Shown: positions 1 to 11,163 of the stretch, piece by piece
Position numbering within the stretch: the first letter of the stretch is position 1
How the letters are laid out: each line of letters begins with the position of its first letter
Source of the DNA: Orientallactaga sibirica
Lineage: Eukaryota; Chordata; Mammalia; Rodentia; Dipodidae
Assembly: GCA_036365145.1 (NCBI GenBank)
Contig: JAEOAD010000012.1
Span: 42,476,501 to 42,540,500 of the forward strand
Length of the DNA stretch: 64,000 nucleotides
Direction of reading: 5' to 3'
Position numbers and translations under genes: made by a program
Notes under the pieces: generated by a model
Seen by the model: only the letters and a program-made list of their open reading frames with translations
What the model was told of the DNA's origin: nothing
The model's database searches: none

Positions 1-334
1 CCCTAGACACTACGCAGAACTAATATAAATCCTTTATAGAAAAGCTTACTTTCATATCACATCTCAAAAGAAGTCCACAGATAAATCCCTTGGAAATCCT
101 ACCAGTTACCATCAAAATTCACCTGTCACATATGGACACATATTTCCAAAATATGCCACAGAAATTACAAGCAGAATCAATCATGCATATGACTCAAGCA
201 TTGGTTACATAGAGTTATATATTGTATAATATATATTGGTGCAGAAGTTATATATAATATAATAAATGCAATATATAATATTATTATGTTATATAATATA
301 CTTGTGCATGATATTTTGAAGCATTGAGGATATG

Positions 335-337
<3 letters not shown>
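1..337. other. AT-rich intron, nothing recognised
   Basis: Low-complexity AT-rich DNA with many tatata-type words. No gene or repeat family was recognised. Confidence 0.5.

Positions 338-390
<53 letters not shown>
338..390. repeat. (TA)n microsatellite
   Basis: About 26 uninterrupted TA units directly abut the T-tract and GA-rich tail of the following minus-strand SINE. It probably grew from that SINE's tail. Confidence 0.95.
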
Positions 391-393
<3 letters not shown>

Positions 394-613
394 TTTGAGA
401 GAGAGACAGAGAGACAGAGAGATAGAATTGATATGCCCGGGTTTCCAGGCACTGTAACTGAATTCCATATGCATGTGCCATCTTGTGTGCATGGGCAACT
501 TTGTACGCTTGTGTCACCTGGTGCTTCTGGCTTATGTGGGTTGTGGAGAGCTGAACATGGGTCCTTGGACTTTGCAGGCAAGCACCTTAACTGCTATGCC
601 ATCTTTCTAGCCC
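391..613 (-). mobile_element. tRNA-derived SINE
   Basis: Minus-strand copy: GA-rich tail (reverse of the CT tail), then the body with 'gcatgtgccatcttgtg', and the head ending ggcaagcaccttaactgctatgccatctttctagccc. That head is the reverse of the tRNA-like 'ggctggagagatggc' head. It carries an internal extension relative to most copies. Confidence 0.85.
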
Positions 614-649
614 TACATGATGTTTGAATATATACACATTATATTTAAT

Positions 650-842
650 TTTTATTGTTTTATTTGCAAGGAGAGAGAGAGAGAAGAGAGAGAACATGCC
701 AGGGCCTCCAGTCACTGTAAACTAATGCTAGATACACATGCCACTTTGTGCATCTGGCTTTATGTGGATAATGTGGAATCAAACTTGGGTTGTTAGGGTT
801 TTCAGGCAAGCACCTTAATGACTGAGCCATTTCCCCAGCCCC
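650..842 (-). mobile_element. tRNA-derived SINE
   Basis: T-rich start, GAGA tract, 'catgccagggcctccagtcactg' core and 'aagcaccttaatgactgagccatttccccagcc' head in reverse orientation. It has the same organisation as the other members of this family in the window. Confidence 0.88.
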
Positions 843-1075
843 CACACAGTATATTTTAAAATGTTGAGGATATGAGCAATGTATTAGCAGATTAAAAATG
901 AAACCAACTACAATTTACATAAATGAAAGTGTAGTAAGTTATTCAGTCCATTATGCAGGCATACTACATATAAGTATACATGCAAACACCAAGGAAAAAT
1001 GTAACTTTAAAATTATATTGGTTCTGGAGGAACATCTCCTGGCTGTGCGCAAGGGGTTTGACTGGTCTCCTGACA

Positions 1076-1133
<58 letters not shown>

Positions 1134-1611
1134 TTAAAATAGAGTAAATACAGTAGATAAGTTTATCATAGACTAAGAAAAAGGTAAATATAAAATTATA
1201 AATTAAAAAAAAAACTGAATGCTGAATATACACTTTACAGTGGCTGTACATAGAGACAGAAAGGTGGGGAATATTCATAAGATGTATGGGTGGAGAAGAG
1301 ATGCAGTAGAAATGGGTAATATGTGGATTCAGGTTTAACTTCATTTAGTTTTTCATCTGTTTCTTTTTTCATTACATTACTGTTTCTCAACATTAAGGAG
1401 TAAAGATTTTCTTCTGCCTGAAACAGTGGTATCATTAGAAATGGTGCTCCGAGTTTGATCTAAGGCTTTTCATTCTTATAGCAATGAATCCTTCCTATTA
1501 ACAGAGCCCTGCTTTATCTCTTTTATTCTCTTTTATAATCATTTAAAAAGATTAGATAAGATAAAAAGTGATACTAATTTTAAAAACTGTGTTTTTTTCA
1601 TATTAATAGTT
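843..1611. other. Intron with A13(TA)n tract
   Basis: An A-run followed by about 19 TA units at 1075-1130 is the only structured feature. The rest is unique AT-rich sequence. Confidence 0.6.
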
Positions 1612-1765
1612 ATTATTTATTGAATGCTCACAGCTCCTGAAAGTTTCCCATACATCATCCCTTTTAAGCCTTTCATCAAGTTAATGTCTGGAGTAATTAC
1701 ATTTGTGGCTCAAGCTCATCTAGCTCACAAATAGCAGAAGCAAGATTCCAACCCACCCCATCTGA
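1612..1765 (-). mobile_element. MIR-like ancient SINE
   Basis: The order 'ttattgaatgctcac' ... 'catcatcccttttaa' ... 'tagctcacaaatagcagaag' ... 'gattccaaccca' follows reversed MIR. It is heavily diverged. Confidence 0.45.
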
Positions 1766-1893
1766 TCCAAAATCTACCCTTCTTTGATTTCCTGAACATA
1801 CTCAGATCAATGCTGATTTTCATGATAGAAAGGTTCATGCATTTATTCAAAAAATTTTTTGTCTTTCATTTGACTGTTCATTTCTTCTCTTTT

Positions 1894-2147
1894 TTTGGAG
1901 GGGGGAGAGACACAGAGAGAGACAGAGAGAAAGGGAGAGGTAGACAGAGATGGGCGCGCCAGCAGCGTCTCAGCTGCTGCGCAAACGAAATCCAGATGCA
2001 TGCGCCCCCTTGTGGTCAAAGGTGGCATTGTGTCAATTTGCATCTGGCTAAACGTGGGACCTGGAGATTGGAACTGCTGGAGATTGGAACCAGCGTCCTT
2101 AGGCTTAGGATGCAGGCACCTTAACTGCTAAGCCATCTCTCCAAGCC
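1894..2147 (-). mobile_element. Long-form tRNA-derived SINE with TSD
   Basis: GA-rich tail, then 'gcgccagcagcgtctcagctg', 'gcgcccccttgtggtcaaaggtggcattgtg', 'tttgcatctggctaaacgtgggacctgg' (an insert not present in the short form) and the common head ending gctaagccatctctccaagcc. A perfect target duplication catttcttctctttt flanks it at 1879-1893 and 2148-2162. Confidence 0.92.
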
Positions 2148-2162
2148 CATTTCTTCTCTTTT

Positions 2163-2854
2163 GAGTTAACTTTTGATAGAATTTCTCCCTTGCCTATGAA
2201 AGCCCTGAAGAGTCTGTTTTGATAAATTATTTGTCTTTTTATTAATCTCCATTGATAATCAACCTTTCTTTTGTGAATTTGATTCAGGAATCAGAGAATC
2301 ATCAGAAAAACACTATGCCATGATGATCTTGGAACAGAGAGACCTTGAGTAGAGATATTTGTTGGTGGAGGAAAAATGGAGATTCTCTGAGAATCTTAGA
2401 AGCCTTTGGGGCATCTGGTGTAACACATCCAGAATTATGCTTGTTGAGCAGCCTACTTGATGTCATTTTACAGTAGGATGCACTGCGCTTAGCGCCACTG
2501 AAACATCCAGAATAAGTAGAGACTTTTTGGTATGTGTTCCCCTGTTCAGTACTATAAGCCCAACAAAACAATGGCCAAACAGTTGAATGTCTTTGCTTTG
2601 CTGATGTATTTTCCAAACTGTTTTCCATCCCCACAGTTTTAAGATGAAATGTGCAAACATTTATTGACACATGATTTTCTTTCTTGAAGGGCAATCATCA
2701 CAGCAGGGCACTTGTGACTAATTTGGAGCAGTTGAAACTATTTTGGTAGTCACGTCCATGCAGAGTTGATGTAAGAGGTTTAAGTTAGCATTGAGGGGAA
2801 GTTGGTAGGCTTCAAGATATTTCTATCTGAAATAATGAGCTCAGTTACCATCTA
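2163..2854. other. Intron without a recognised element; 130-codon chance frame
   Basis: No repeat was recognised. A minus-strand open frame (2302-2694) has no similarity I recognise and no splice, Kozak or repeat context, so I treat it as chance. Confidence 0.5.
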
Positions 2855-3030
2855 TACATATTATGTGTCTGACACTTTTGTAAAAGTTCTTTAGAGATGA
2901 AATATTTAACCCTTCCAACAGCCACATGATGTAGGTATTATTTCCATTCTCATTTTGCATATGCAGACATGAGGAAGAAAATGATCCAACATCACATTTA
3001 ATAAGTGATGGTGTTTGGTTTCCAACATGG
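2855..3030 (-). mobile_element. MIR-like ancient SINE
   Basis: 'ccacatgatgtaggtattatttcc' followed by 'gcagacatgaggaa' is the reverse-MIR pattern 'ccctatgaggtaggtactattatcc...acagatgaggaa'. Confidence 0.55.
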
Positions 3031-3387
3031 ACTTGTAGTACACTACAAAATACTAGACATCCTTTGATTTTTCTTTGGTGTGGGTGTGTATTTAGACAGA
3101 ACACTCACATAAAGCATGAAGATCCACTCAATTTGTGTTCTGATACAGCCCTTAATTTTGTACTGATTTATGAGGATGTAATTAGATCTTTTAGGATCAA
3201 AACATCAGAGATATTCTAGATATCACTCGTTGTGTTATTTATAGATAGTGCGTACATAAATACTCAAGTCTGAATGAATTCAATGGTGGTTAAATCTGCT
3301 TTCTAAACCCTTATGGACTTTCATTTAATAGGAGAAATTTGTTCCTTATTATTTCAGATTCCTAGACTCCTAGCAGCAGTGTATTCA

Positions 3388-3548
3388 TTTATTTTTTATT
3401 TTTTTTATTTTGAGGCAGGGTCTCGCTTTAGCCCAGGCTGACCTGGAATTCACTATGTAGTCTCAGGCTGGCCTAAAACTAATAGCAATCCTCCTACCTC
3501 TGCTGCCCAAGTGCTGGGATTAAAGGTGTGTGCCACCATGCCTGGCTG
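3388..3548 (-). mobile_element. B1-type SINE
   Basis: Reverse B1: gaggcagggtctcgctttagcccaggctgacctgg ... caagtgctgggattaaaggtgtgtgccaccatgcctggctg, preceded by a T-rich tail. Confidence 0.95.
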
Positions 3549-4040
3549 ATACATTTTTTTAACTTTAAACATTCTGCAAGGCCAAATAGTAAGCATGTCT
3601 GTTGTATTAAGCAAATGTATTCTTTATTAAATTCCTACATTACTTTGTAAAAAGTGCCTTAGTTTGAACTATTCACCTTTTATGAAAGAATAATGAAAAT
3701 GAAACTTTTGCTTGTCCCAATTTCCTCTTCTCAATTAGGAAGTGATATTCCCTGTCTTTGGTGTCCTGTGAGTCCTTAGGGAATCTTGATGGAGAAATTA
3801 GGAATGTTCAAAGCATATTCTCACCTGTTAGATGAAGATCTTAGAGAGTATGACTGACCCTCATCTCCACATCCCTGGGCATCTGTGTTATATTGTCATA
3901 AGTCTGCAAAGTCATTGATCTGCCCCTTTATGTTCCTAATTCCATTGTTTACTTTGGTAAACCCTTCTCTATTTTCCACTTCTCCTTGAAGAAAAAAAAA
4001 AAAAAAAAAACATTTTTATTGCTTTGGGACCTAATGGTTT
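3549..4040. other. Intron, nothing recognised
   Basis: Unique sequence apart from an A-run at 3992-4010. No gene-like frame. Confidence 0.5.
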
Positions 4041-4061
4041 TACTACTACTACTACTACTAC

Positions 4062-4093
<32 letters not shown>

Positions 4094-4270
4094 CTTCTTC
4101 TTCTTCTTCTTCTTCTTCTTCTTCTCCTTCTCCTTCTCCTTCTCCTTCTCCTTCTCCTTCTCCTTCTCCTTCTCCTTCTCCTTCTCCTTCTCCTTCTTCT
4201 TTTTCTCCTTCTTCTTCTTCTCCTTCTCCTCCTCCTCCTCCTCCTTCTCCTCCTTCTTCTTCTTCTTCTT
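4041..4270. repeat. Compound (TAC)n(TTC)n(TCTCCT)n microsatellite
   Basis: A 230-bp tract: about eight TAC units, about 20 TTC units, then a hexanucleotide TTCTCC array grading into CTT/CCT triplets. After the TAC block it is almost pure pyrimidine on this strand (GAA/GGAGAA on the other). It produces spurious poly-Leu and poly-Ser/Pro open frames. Confidence 0.97.
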
Positions 4271-4500
4271 TTAACCGAGGGAAGGTTATATTTTCAGCTT
4301 ATACTTTGCAGGGGAAGTTTCATGGGAGGGAGGGCATAGTGAAAGGAGTTTCTTTGAAACATAGTCATATTGGCAGGCAGGAAGTAAAGCATGAAAGGAA
4401 ATTGGACCAAGCTTCAACATTTCAAAGACTGCTTCCAGTGATCCACTTCCTCCAGCAAGGCTCCACCTCTCAAAGTTCCACATCCCAGTGGTTTTTATCA
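4271..4500 (-). mobile_element. MaLR-type LTR remnant
   Basis: Reading the minus strand: 'gaggtggagccttgctggaggaagtgg' followed by a diverged LTR body. This is the diagnostic phrase of many MaLR/ORR1-type LTRs. The left side is broken by the pyrimidine microsatellite. Confidence 0.55.
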
Positions 4501-4985
4501 TTTCATTTTACTCTTTTAAAAATACTCTGTTGCCAGGTGAAACATGGTGTTGGGAGAACATGTGAGAAATCTGCAACAAATAAAGTAGATTACCTTTTCT
4601 TTTCCCTAAGAAATGAGAACATGAGGGTAGCTCATTTTATTTTCCTATTTATATTTCCTTCATTATAACAAGGTTAAATTGACTTTCATTGTTTCTGAGT
4701 ATAAGAAACGTTTATTTTCTAGACTTCTGGTCAGAACAACAATGTTTTTCACATTGGTTGATAGAATGAGAAAAAGTAAGAGGCAGAAATTTCTCCACAT
4801 GCCATAATCTAAAGTTCAGAGTGGTAATAATAGGATCTGTGGGGTAGATGCTTGCTAAGAGAGTGTTAAATGCTTCCTTCCATGCCTCTGGGAGGAAAGG
4901 CCATTGTGTATTTTTATAAATATGTATTAAGAAAATTTCTTTTTTAAAACAGTTATTCTCAAAGTGTGATCTGTGCAATGCCAGT
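4501..4985. other. Intron, nothing recognised
   Basis: Unique AT-rich sequence with no feature that I can support. Confidence 0.5.
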
Positions 4986-5116
4986 GTGTTTTTTTTTTTT
5001 TAAATATGTTTGATGAGATAAGGTTTTGCTACCAAAGCATAGGCTGGCTTCAAACTAAAGATCCTACTGCTTTAGCCTCCCAAGTGCTGGAGATTACAGG
5101 TGTGCACAATTACAGT
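4986..5116 (-). mobile_element. Old B1 SINE
   Basis: T-run then 'ggctggcttcaaactaaagatcctactgctttagcctcccaagtgctggagattacaggtgtgcac', a diverged reverse B1. Confidence 0.8.
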
Positions 5117-5214
5117 AGTTTTTAATTAATAGTTTTATCTCTTTGATTCAGACATTGACATTTTAGATTTTATTTTTTTACTTTAATATTTTTGCACTTT
5201 ATTTATTGTTAAAT

Positions 5215-5498
5215 ATGTGTGTGTGTATGTGTGTGTGTGTGTGTGTGTGTACGTGCATATTTGTACATGGACAGGTGGAGCTCAGGTGTTGTCCTCAGGC
5301 ACACCTTCTACCTCCTTGAGACAGGGTCTCACATTTTCCTGAAGTTCACCAATTAGTCTAGACTGGCTGACCAGTGAGCTCTTCATTGCTTGGGTTACAA
5401 GTGGGCCACCTGAATTTTATGTGGGGTCTGGAGATCAAACTCAGGTTTTCATGCTTACAAGGCAAGCGCTTTACCAAAGGAGCTATCCCTTCAGGCCC
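5215..5498 (-). mobile_element. B4A-type SINE with (GT)n tail
   Basis: (TG)n at 5215-5250, then 'gagacagggtctcacattttcctgaagttcaccaattagtctagactggctgacc' and 'ggggtctggagatcaaactcaggttttcatgcttacaaggcaagcgctttacc'. This is the reversed B4 organisation (ID-like head fused to a B1-like part). Confidence 0.85.
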
Positions 5499-6020
5499 AC
5501 ATTACACTTTCAATGAAAAGATTAAACCATGAATTTCTCATATAGACTTACAAAATTCATTCTGCTAAGATTGCACTTGCTGGTTTGACATGAAAACTTG
5601 GACTGATTCTTTTCGCTCTGATCGCTGTCAGGAGTGTTTGCTTCAAGATGAATGGTCTGCTGCTTTGGTTCTCTGGATAGTATGATTTTACGTTTTGAAA
5701 CTCTCTAGGGACAGACTGCATCTGTGCTTTGCCACTCTGAAAACAAAATCCAAAAGACAGAGACAAAAGCTCTCTTTGTTTTCCAAAGCAGGGAGGCCAT
5801 GAGCATTTCCTCACTGCCTGACTTTTCTAGATGTTATCCGACCTACTCTCCACTGCTGCACAAAAATGTCCTCACTTAGGTTATGACATGTGCCTTCTGG
5901 AGGAAACACAAGGAAAAAGATCGCCCATTTATCAATGGGATATGTGAAGTGGCTAATATATTTTCTTGAGAACACCTTGAGAACAGGTTTGATGAAACTG
6001 AAACCTTAATCTAGGCATTT

Positions 6021-6022
<2 letters not shown>
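5499..6022. other. Intron, nothing recognised
   Basis: Unique sequence. A minus-strand 85-codon frame (5557-5814) has no recognisable relative. Confidence 0.45.

Positions 6023-6060
<38 letters not shown>
6023..6060. repeat. Poly(T) tract
   Basis: 38 consecutive T. It could be the fossil tail of a minus-strand retrotransposed sequence (see 6061-6734), but no matching TSD was found. Confidence 0.9.
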
Positions 6061-6062
<2 letters not shown>

Positions 6063-6734
6063 AGACTTGCCCTGAAAGTCAGAATAACAGAAAGGAAAAC
6101 AGAGAAAACCTTACTCAAGCAATTGTTTCCCTTATTTTTCACATATTAGTCCAGAAAAATAATTTTCTTACCTTCCAGGAAATTTTAATCACACCAGGTA
6201 TGAGTACATCCAAGAAAGAAGATTAAACAAAAAAGTCACCCAACTATGAAGCTCTTGCCTCAGATGAGATGCGTTTCTTTACCTATATATGGTGCTAAAC
6301 TAAGTACAGGGCTCAATAGGTCCATTTTCTTTGTGGATGAATTGCAGTGATCGAAACAGTAGTTATGTCAGTATTCTCTTGTAATGCACATCTTATTTAT
6401 TAAGGATCTAGGAGGATGTTAAATTTAGTTTTATAGCCCAGTGGGGTTGAGAAGCGTGGCTTTATTCAATATTGTATTTGAACTCAGTGGTGGCATGTCT
6501 GTGTAAATAATCTCATCAGCTTTTTGTGTGAGTCCATCCTTGAAGAGTTCCTCGTATGGGTGCTTAATGAAAAAGTATACTAGGCTTTTGTCCTTGTCTG
6601 TGGCATCAGAACATATGAGAAGCTCGGCCGCACTGCTAAATAAAGCTTGGATGTAAGAGGAAGCCCGGCGACATTTTGTCTGAATGAGTAAGCAGCTGGC
6701 ACATCCTGGCATTCACAGGGAAAAAAAAAAAAAA
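6061..6734. other. Unassigned block with CpG-bearing open frame and A-run
   Basis: A minus-strand open frame of 93 codons (6431-6712, starting MPGCASCLLIQTKCRR) contains several CpGs (cggccgc, ccggcg, ctcgta) in otherwise CpG-poor DNA. It is flanked by an A14 run at 6721-6734 and the T38 tract at 6023-6060. I do not recognise the peptide. It may be a retrocopy fragment or chance. Confidence 0.3.
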
Positions 6735-7769
6735 GACAGTCCTGAGCCCACGTGAAGGACAGAGTTATTTATGGTTATGTCTAGTGAATCTTGTTCATGT
6801 GGAAAGTATGTCCATGATTTTAGAGAGCTGACCTCCAAGTCTCAAGCCTTCTTGACTTGAATTTCCTTCATTTTCCATAGTCTCCTTTTAAAACCCAGGA
6901 CCAATGATGCATTTATCCACCCAACACATACACTATAGTGAGGCACATTTAATCTTACGGTTTCTGAATTAGACCAATAATATGCTATGGATATTTCCAC
7001 AAATCAACATATAGACAGTGTGTTCTAATTTACTTCACTTTAAAGTAATTTTAAAAAATGAAGTCACTTTAAAACTCAATGTTTTGTGAAAAAAGTTTAC
7101 AAGTCTAGAATCTCTATTAAAAGTAGAAAGGAAATAACATTGCTCTTTAAATGTATATATTATTCTAAATATGTAAGATATTCTACCCATATGCAAAAAC
7201 TACTTGTTTTGTCATTGGTTAAGGATAGACATTTCAAAAAATCTGAAAAGTGAGGCAGTATAAGTAAATATTTAATTCTTATTAGATGATTTGTCTAATT
7301 AAAATGAAATAACACAATTTTCTGGTACACCATAGGATGATATTATTGAAATGTAGTCTTAGATTTGTTGATTTATATTATCATATAGAATCTTGAGATA
7401 GTATACTAGATTTCCTCTGTTTCATGGGATGATACAGTATGCTTTGTATATGCATGTGTGTTTATGAAATAGTAAGAGAGAAAAACAGAGATAGAGAGAA
7501 AGAGGACATTAAAAAGTTTGGGGATTTTTAGGTCACTATCTTCTTTACAAAGGAGCAAAGCAATCACACAGTGAACTATGGAACAATGGTAGCAAAAGAT
7601 TTTAGATGAATACATCTAATATTAGGAGGCTGAGATAAATGGAGGAATAAAAGAAATGTGGAGATAAATCAATATGCAAAATTAGTATTTTCTTGTACAA
7701 TTGTTTATGAATGATCTTTATACAAAGCATTCTAATTTCTAGCATTTTGGTACTTAAATTCCTATTTTT
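6735..7769. other. Intron, nothing recognised
   Basis: Unique AT-rich sequence, including a short GA-rich patch near 7470-7505. No feature that I can support. Confidence 0.5.
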
Positions 7770-7826
7770 AAATTTTAGTTATATATTTGCAAGCATAGAA
7801 GGGCAGAGGGAGAATGAGTGAGAAAC

Positions 7827-7895
<69 letters not shown>

Positions 7896-8028
7896 GGCAC
7901 AGCAGCAGGGCGTCTAGTCACTGCAAATGAACTCCAGCTGCATGTTCCACCTTGTGCATCAGGAATTGAACCTGGGTCATTAGGCTTTGCAGGCAAGCAT
8001 CTTAATGGCTAATCATCTCTCCATCCCT
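7770..8028 (-). mobile_element. tRNA-derived SINE with long (GA)n
   Basis: An expanded GA tract (about 7829-7892) is followed by 'gggcacagcagcagggcgtctagtcactgcaaatgaactcc' and the reversed head 'tttgcaggcaagcatcttaatggctaatcatctctcc'. Confidence 0.9.
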
Positions 8029-8042
8029 GATACTTAAATTCT

Positions 8043-8199
8043 TTGTTTTTGTTGTTGTTTTGAGGTAGGGTTTCACTTTAGCCCAGGCTGACCTGGAATT
8101 CACTATGTAGCATCTCAGGGGGGCCTTGAAATCTTGGCGATCCTCCTACCTCTGCCTCCTAAGTGCTGGGATTAAAGGTGTGCCCCACCATGCCCGGCA
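8043..8199 (-). mobile_element. B1-type SINE
   Basis: Reverse B1 with 'gaggtagggtttcactttagcccaggctgacctgg' and 'tgctgggattaaaggtgtgccccaccatgcccggc'. It lies directly next to the preceding SINE. Confidence 0.95.
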
Positions 8200-8452
8200 A
8201 TGTTACTTAAATTCTTATCATCATAACTATTTGGTTCAAGTTATCTTTTTGTTGCATTGAATTTTCTCTTAAGAAAAATAAAAGAGATATGACCTCCCAG
8301 GTAGGTCACTAATACAGATCAAAGTAATGATTGCAGCATATTGGTGTTTCTAACAGGGGTGTCAGTGAAGGGTTACTTTCAGGAGCATGCTAACACAAAG
8401 GCAGCTGCATCATGGAAAAGCCCACCACAGAAAAAGTGAAACTACATTTCTT

Positions 8453-8605
8453 TCTTTTTATCTTTTGTTTTGTTTTTCGAGGTAGGGTCTCACTGTAGCA
8501 TAAGGTGACCTGGAATTAGTTTCAGGATGGTCTCAAACTCACAGGGATCCTCCTACCTCTGCCTCCTGAGTGCTGGGATTAAAGGCATGCACCACCACTC
8601 CAGGC
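8453..8605 (-). mobile_element. B1-type SINE with TSD
   Basis: Reverse B1 flanked by the duplication tgaaactacatttct on both sides (around 8437-8451 and 8607-8621). The body lacks part of the central 'cactatgtagtctc' region. Confidence 0.93.
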
Positions 8606-8621
8606 TTTGAAACTACATTTC

Positions 8622-8984
8622 TGAAGCTCGTCCAATGCCATTCTTAATCTTTATCTAACCTTGGTGAAGGACCTTGTGAATCTTGTAAGTTTCAGGAGCT
8701 TCCTGAGACATGTAAGGTCCTCAGCCTTGATTATTTCTTGAGAGTTAATTAGACTCATACCCCACAAAGTTATGACTTTGATCTTAGGAAACTGTGTCAT
8801 TTTAGGCATGAGGAATTTGCACTTGAAGATGAAAAATATAGTGTGCGTAGCTCATGAAGTAAGGAGATATGTATATGGCTCTTTCTAAAACCCTTTAAAA
8901 GATGGCACACTTTGCAAATTTAAAAACAGAACTACTATATGATCTTGGGTTGATAGATCAAATTCCTGATGAGAAGAAACTTAA
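8622..8984. other. Intron, nothing recognised
   Basis: Unique sequence without a supported feature. Confidence 0.5.
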
Positions 8985-9293
8985 GTAAGGAAAAGGTTTA
9001 TTGTGGCTTAGAGTTTCAAGGAGATACATTTCATCATGGTGGGGAAGGCATGGCCACAGGAGCAGGATCTTGGCTCATCACATTGTAGCCACAGATAGGA
9101 ATCAGAGAATTAATAAATGGGGCCAGGCTATTAAACTTAAGACCATCCCTCAGAGACCTCTTCCTCTAGGAAAGCTCTAGCTCCTAAAGTTTCTACAACC
9201 TTTCCAAAGAGCACCACCAACTGGGGACCAAATGATCAAACACATAAGCCTATTGGACACATCATTTTACATTCAACTCTACCATAAATGTTT
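8985..9293 (-). mobile_element. MaLR-type LTR remnant
   Basis: The minus strand starts 'tggtagagttgaatgtaaaatg', then 'aggcttatgtgtttgatcatttggtccccagttggtggtgctctttgg' and 'ggaagaggtctctgaggg'. This is the start of a MaLR/ORR1-type LTR, ending at 'ccacaataaacc' (AATAAA). Confidence 0.7.
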
Positions 9294-10081
9294 ATATATA
9301 TCCAAGACCAATGAAATAAATGTCAGAATGTCAGAGACATGTGCACTCCCATGTTTACTGGAGTACTATTAGCAATAGCTAAGAAAGGGATACAACTAAA
9401 ATATCTAATATATATATATGGATGGGATTAGAGTTAATAATTTTAAGCAAAATGAGCCAAACACAGAAAGACAAATGCTACATAATCATGGAATCTGAAA
9501 ACATGGCTCTCATAGCAGTCGAGAACAGACTCATGACTAGCAGAGGTTAGAGAGATTAGAATAGAAGAAGAATGGAAAAGCTTGGGAAATGAGTAATAAG
9601 TTGTAGTTGTTTAGGAGCAAGAGGATCTTGTGTGCTATAACAAAATAGAGTTATTAGGGATGTAATTATGAGCTTAAAATTTCAAAAAGAGAGATTAAAA
9701 ATACATTGAATAAAATTTCACTGAGAAGAAATGATATTTATATATTTGAGCAAATTTAAATATTACAAATGTATATGTATCAAAATATTACATTAACCAA
9801 TTAATGTGTCTAATTTTCATGTTTTCATATTGCAACTAAAATAAATTTAAATTACTTTAGAAAAAAAGGCAATGTAGGTCAGAATCTGGGAGAGAGATTA
9901 TAAAGCGGATAGATTATTCTTATATATGTCTCATTCCCATTAGTATTTTCTTATTTTAGCAGGTAAATTAAACCTTTAAAGGGACTACATATGTTAATCT
10001 TATTTTAGAAAATTCATTGTTATATACATCTATGATAGAACACAATGGGAAATAAAAAATGTAAGGGAAGTTTTCATTTAA
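9294..10081. other. Intron, nothing recognised
   Basis: Very AT-rich unique sequence. The 9400-9660 stretch ('gacaaatgctacataatcatggaatctgaaa', 'agaggttagagagattagaatag') looks like an old interspersed repeat but I cannot name it. Confidence 0.4.
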
Positions 10082-10086
10082 CCATG

Positions 10087-10471
10087 TATAGCAGACAGCT
10101 TCAGGTTCGCTGAAATGAACTTCCATACCAGGCAAAATTATGGAGGAAGTGATATTATTTATTGAAGCTTACAGATCCAGGGGAAGTTCCATAATGGCAG
10201 GAGAAGTGGCCTGCTCTTACAGGACCAAACACAGAGAGAGAAAAGCCACCAGCCACAAAGCACACAGAGCAAAGCTACCACCAAAAGCCACAGCACACTT
10301 CAGGAACTCCAACTGGGCACACTTTGCATATCTTTACAATGGAATCTTAAACCTACCATCACACCTTAAGATCCGCCCAATGGCATTGTCTCTAGCAAGG
10401 TGGCTGCAGATGCAAACTATAAACTAATAAAACACTGAATATATTGGGGGCCATATATTCAAACTACCACA
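10087..10471 (-). mobile_element. Solo LTR, same MaLR/ERVL family as 37498-39499
   Basis: A 385-bp minus-strand LTR. It reads on the reverse strand from tgtggtagtttgaatatatg through 'cttcaataaataat' to 'gaagctgtctgc'. The 5-bp duplication ccatg flanks it at 10082-10086 and 10472-10476. It is visibly more diverged than the full-length element, and the last bases are mutated (tata for the expected tgtt). Confidence 0.93.
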
Positions 10472-10476
10472 CCATG

Positions 10477-10929
10477 TTACCAAATATATTTTTAAAGTTG
10501 TTTATGAAAACTTTAAAATAGTCAACTATTTGATATTTAATTATTAGCTGCAAAGTGAATAGTTGGGGATTTACCCACTTCTGATTTCTCATGGGTAGGA
10601 GCTCTTTGGACTCTCTTTCCTGTCCTTTTCTTAAGCACTATAAATTCTGTCTATAATCTAATAAAATCTCTCTAAAACTTAAAATAGTGAATATTTGGAT
10701 TATTTAAAGAATATGATTATAAATAAATAATTTATTCTATATTAGTGCTACACAGTAATTTTCAGATAAATGTCCAAATAACACTCAATACACCATATAT
10801 TGTTGTTTGCTTAATAAATTGTTAAGATTATCATTCAGATAAATCTAGTCTTATCACTTTAAGAAGTATATCATTTTTTATATTGGGCAGAATTCAGGGA
10901 AGTATTTTGCATTTAAAAATGGATATACA
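10477..10929. other. Intron, nothing recognised
   Basis: AT-rich unique sequence. Confidence 0.5.
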
Positions 10930-11163
10930 GGCTGGATATATAGCTTAACAATTAAGGCACTTGCCAGAAAAACCAAAGGACACAGGTTTGATTACCCAGT
11001 ACCTACATAAGCCAGATGCAAAAGGTGGCACACGTATCTGGAATTCATTTGCCATGGCTAGAGGCCCTGGCATGCCCATTCCCATTCATTCTCTCTCCTT
11101 CTCCTTCTCCCTCTCTGTCTCAAATAAATAAATAAATAAATAAATAAATAAAAATAAATAAAA
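10930..11163 (+). mobile_element. tRNA-derived SINE, plus strand
   Basis: Head 'ggctggatatatagcttaacaattaaggcacttgcc', body 'aagccagatgcaaaaggtggcacacgtatctgg', CT-rich stretch, then (AATA)n tail from about 11118. Confidence 0.92.

Noticed and set aside
177..581. 134- and 77-codon minus-strand frames with Tyr-Ile runs
   Set aside because: They are translations of the (TA)n microsatellite and an adjacent SINE. The same applies to similar frames at 898-1344 and 33831-34074.
2302..2694. 130-codon minus-strand frame
   Set aside because: No recognisable domain, no splice or repeat context, and no sign of codon constraint. Treated as chance, though I cannot run a search.
3986..4668. Long Leu-rich and Ser/Pro-rich plus-strand frames (up to 214 codons)
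   Set aside because: They run through the pyrimidine microsatellite in two frames. The composition is explained entirely by the repeat.
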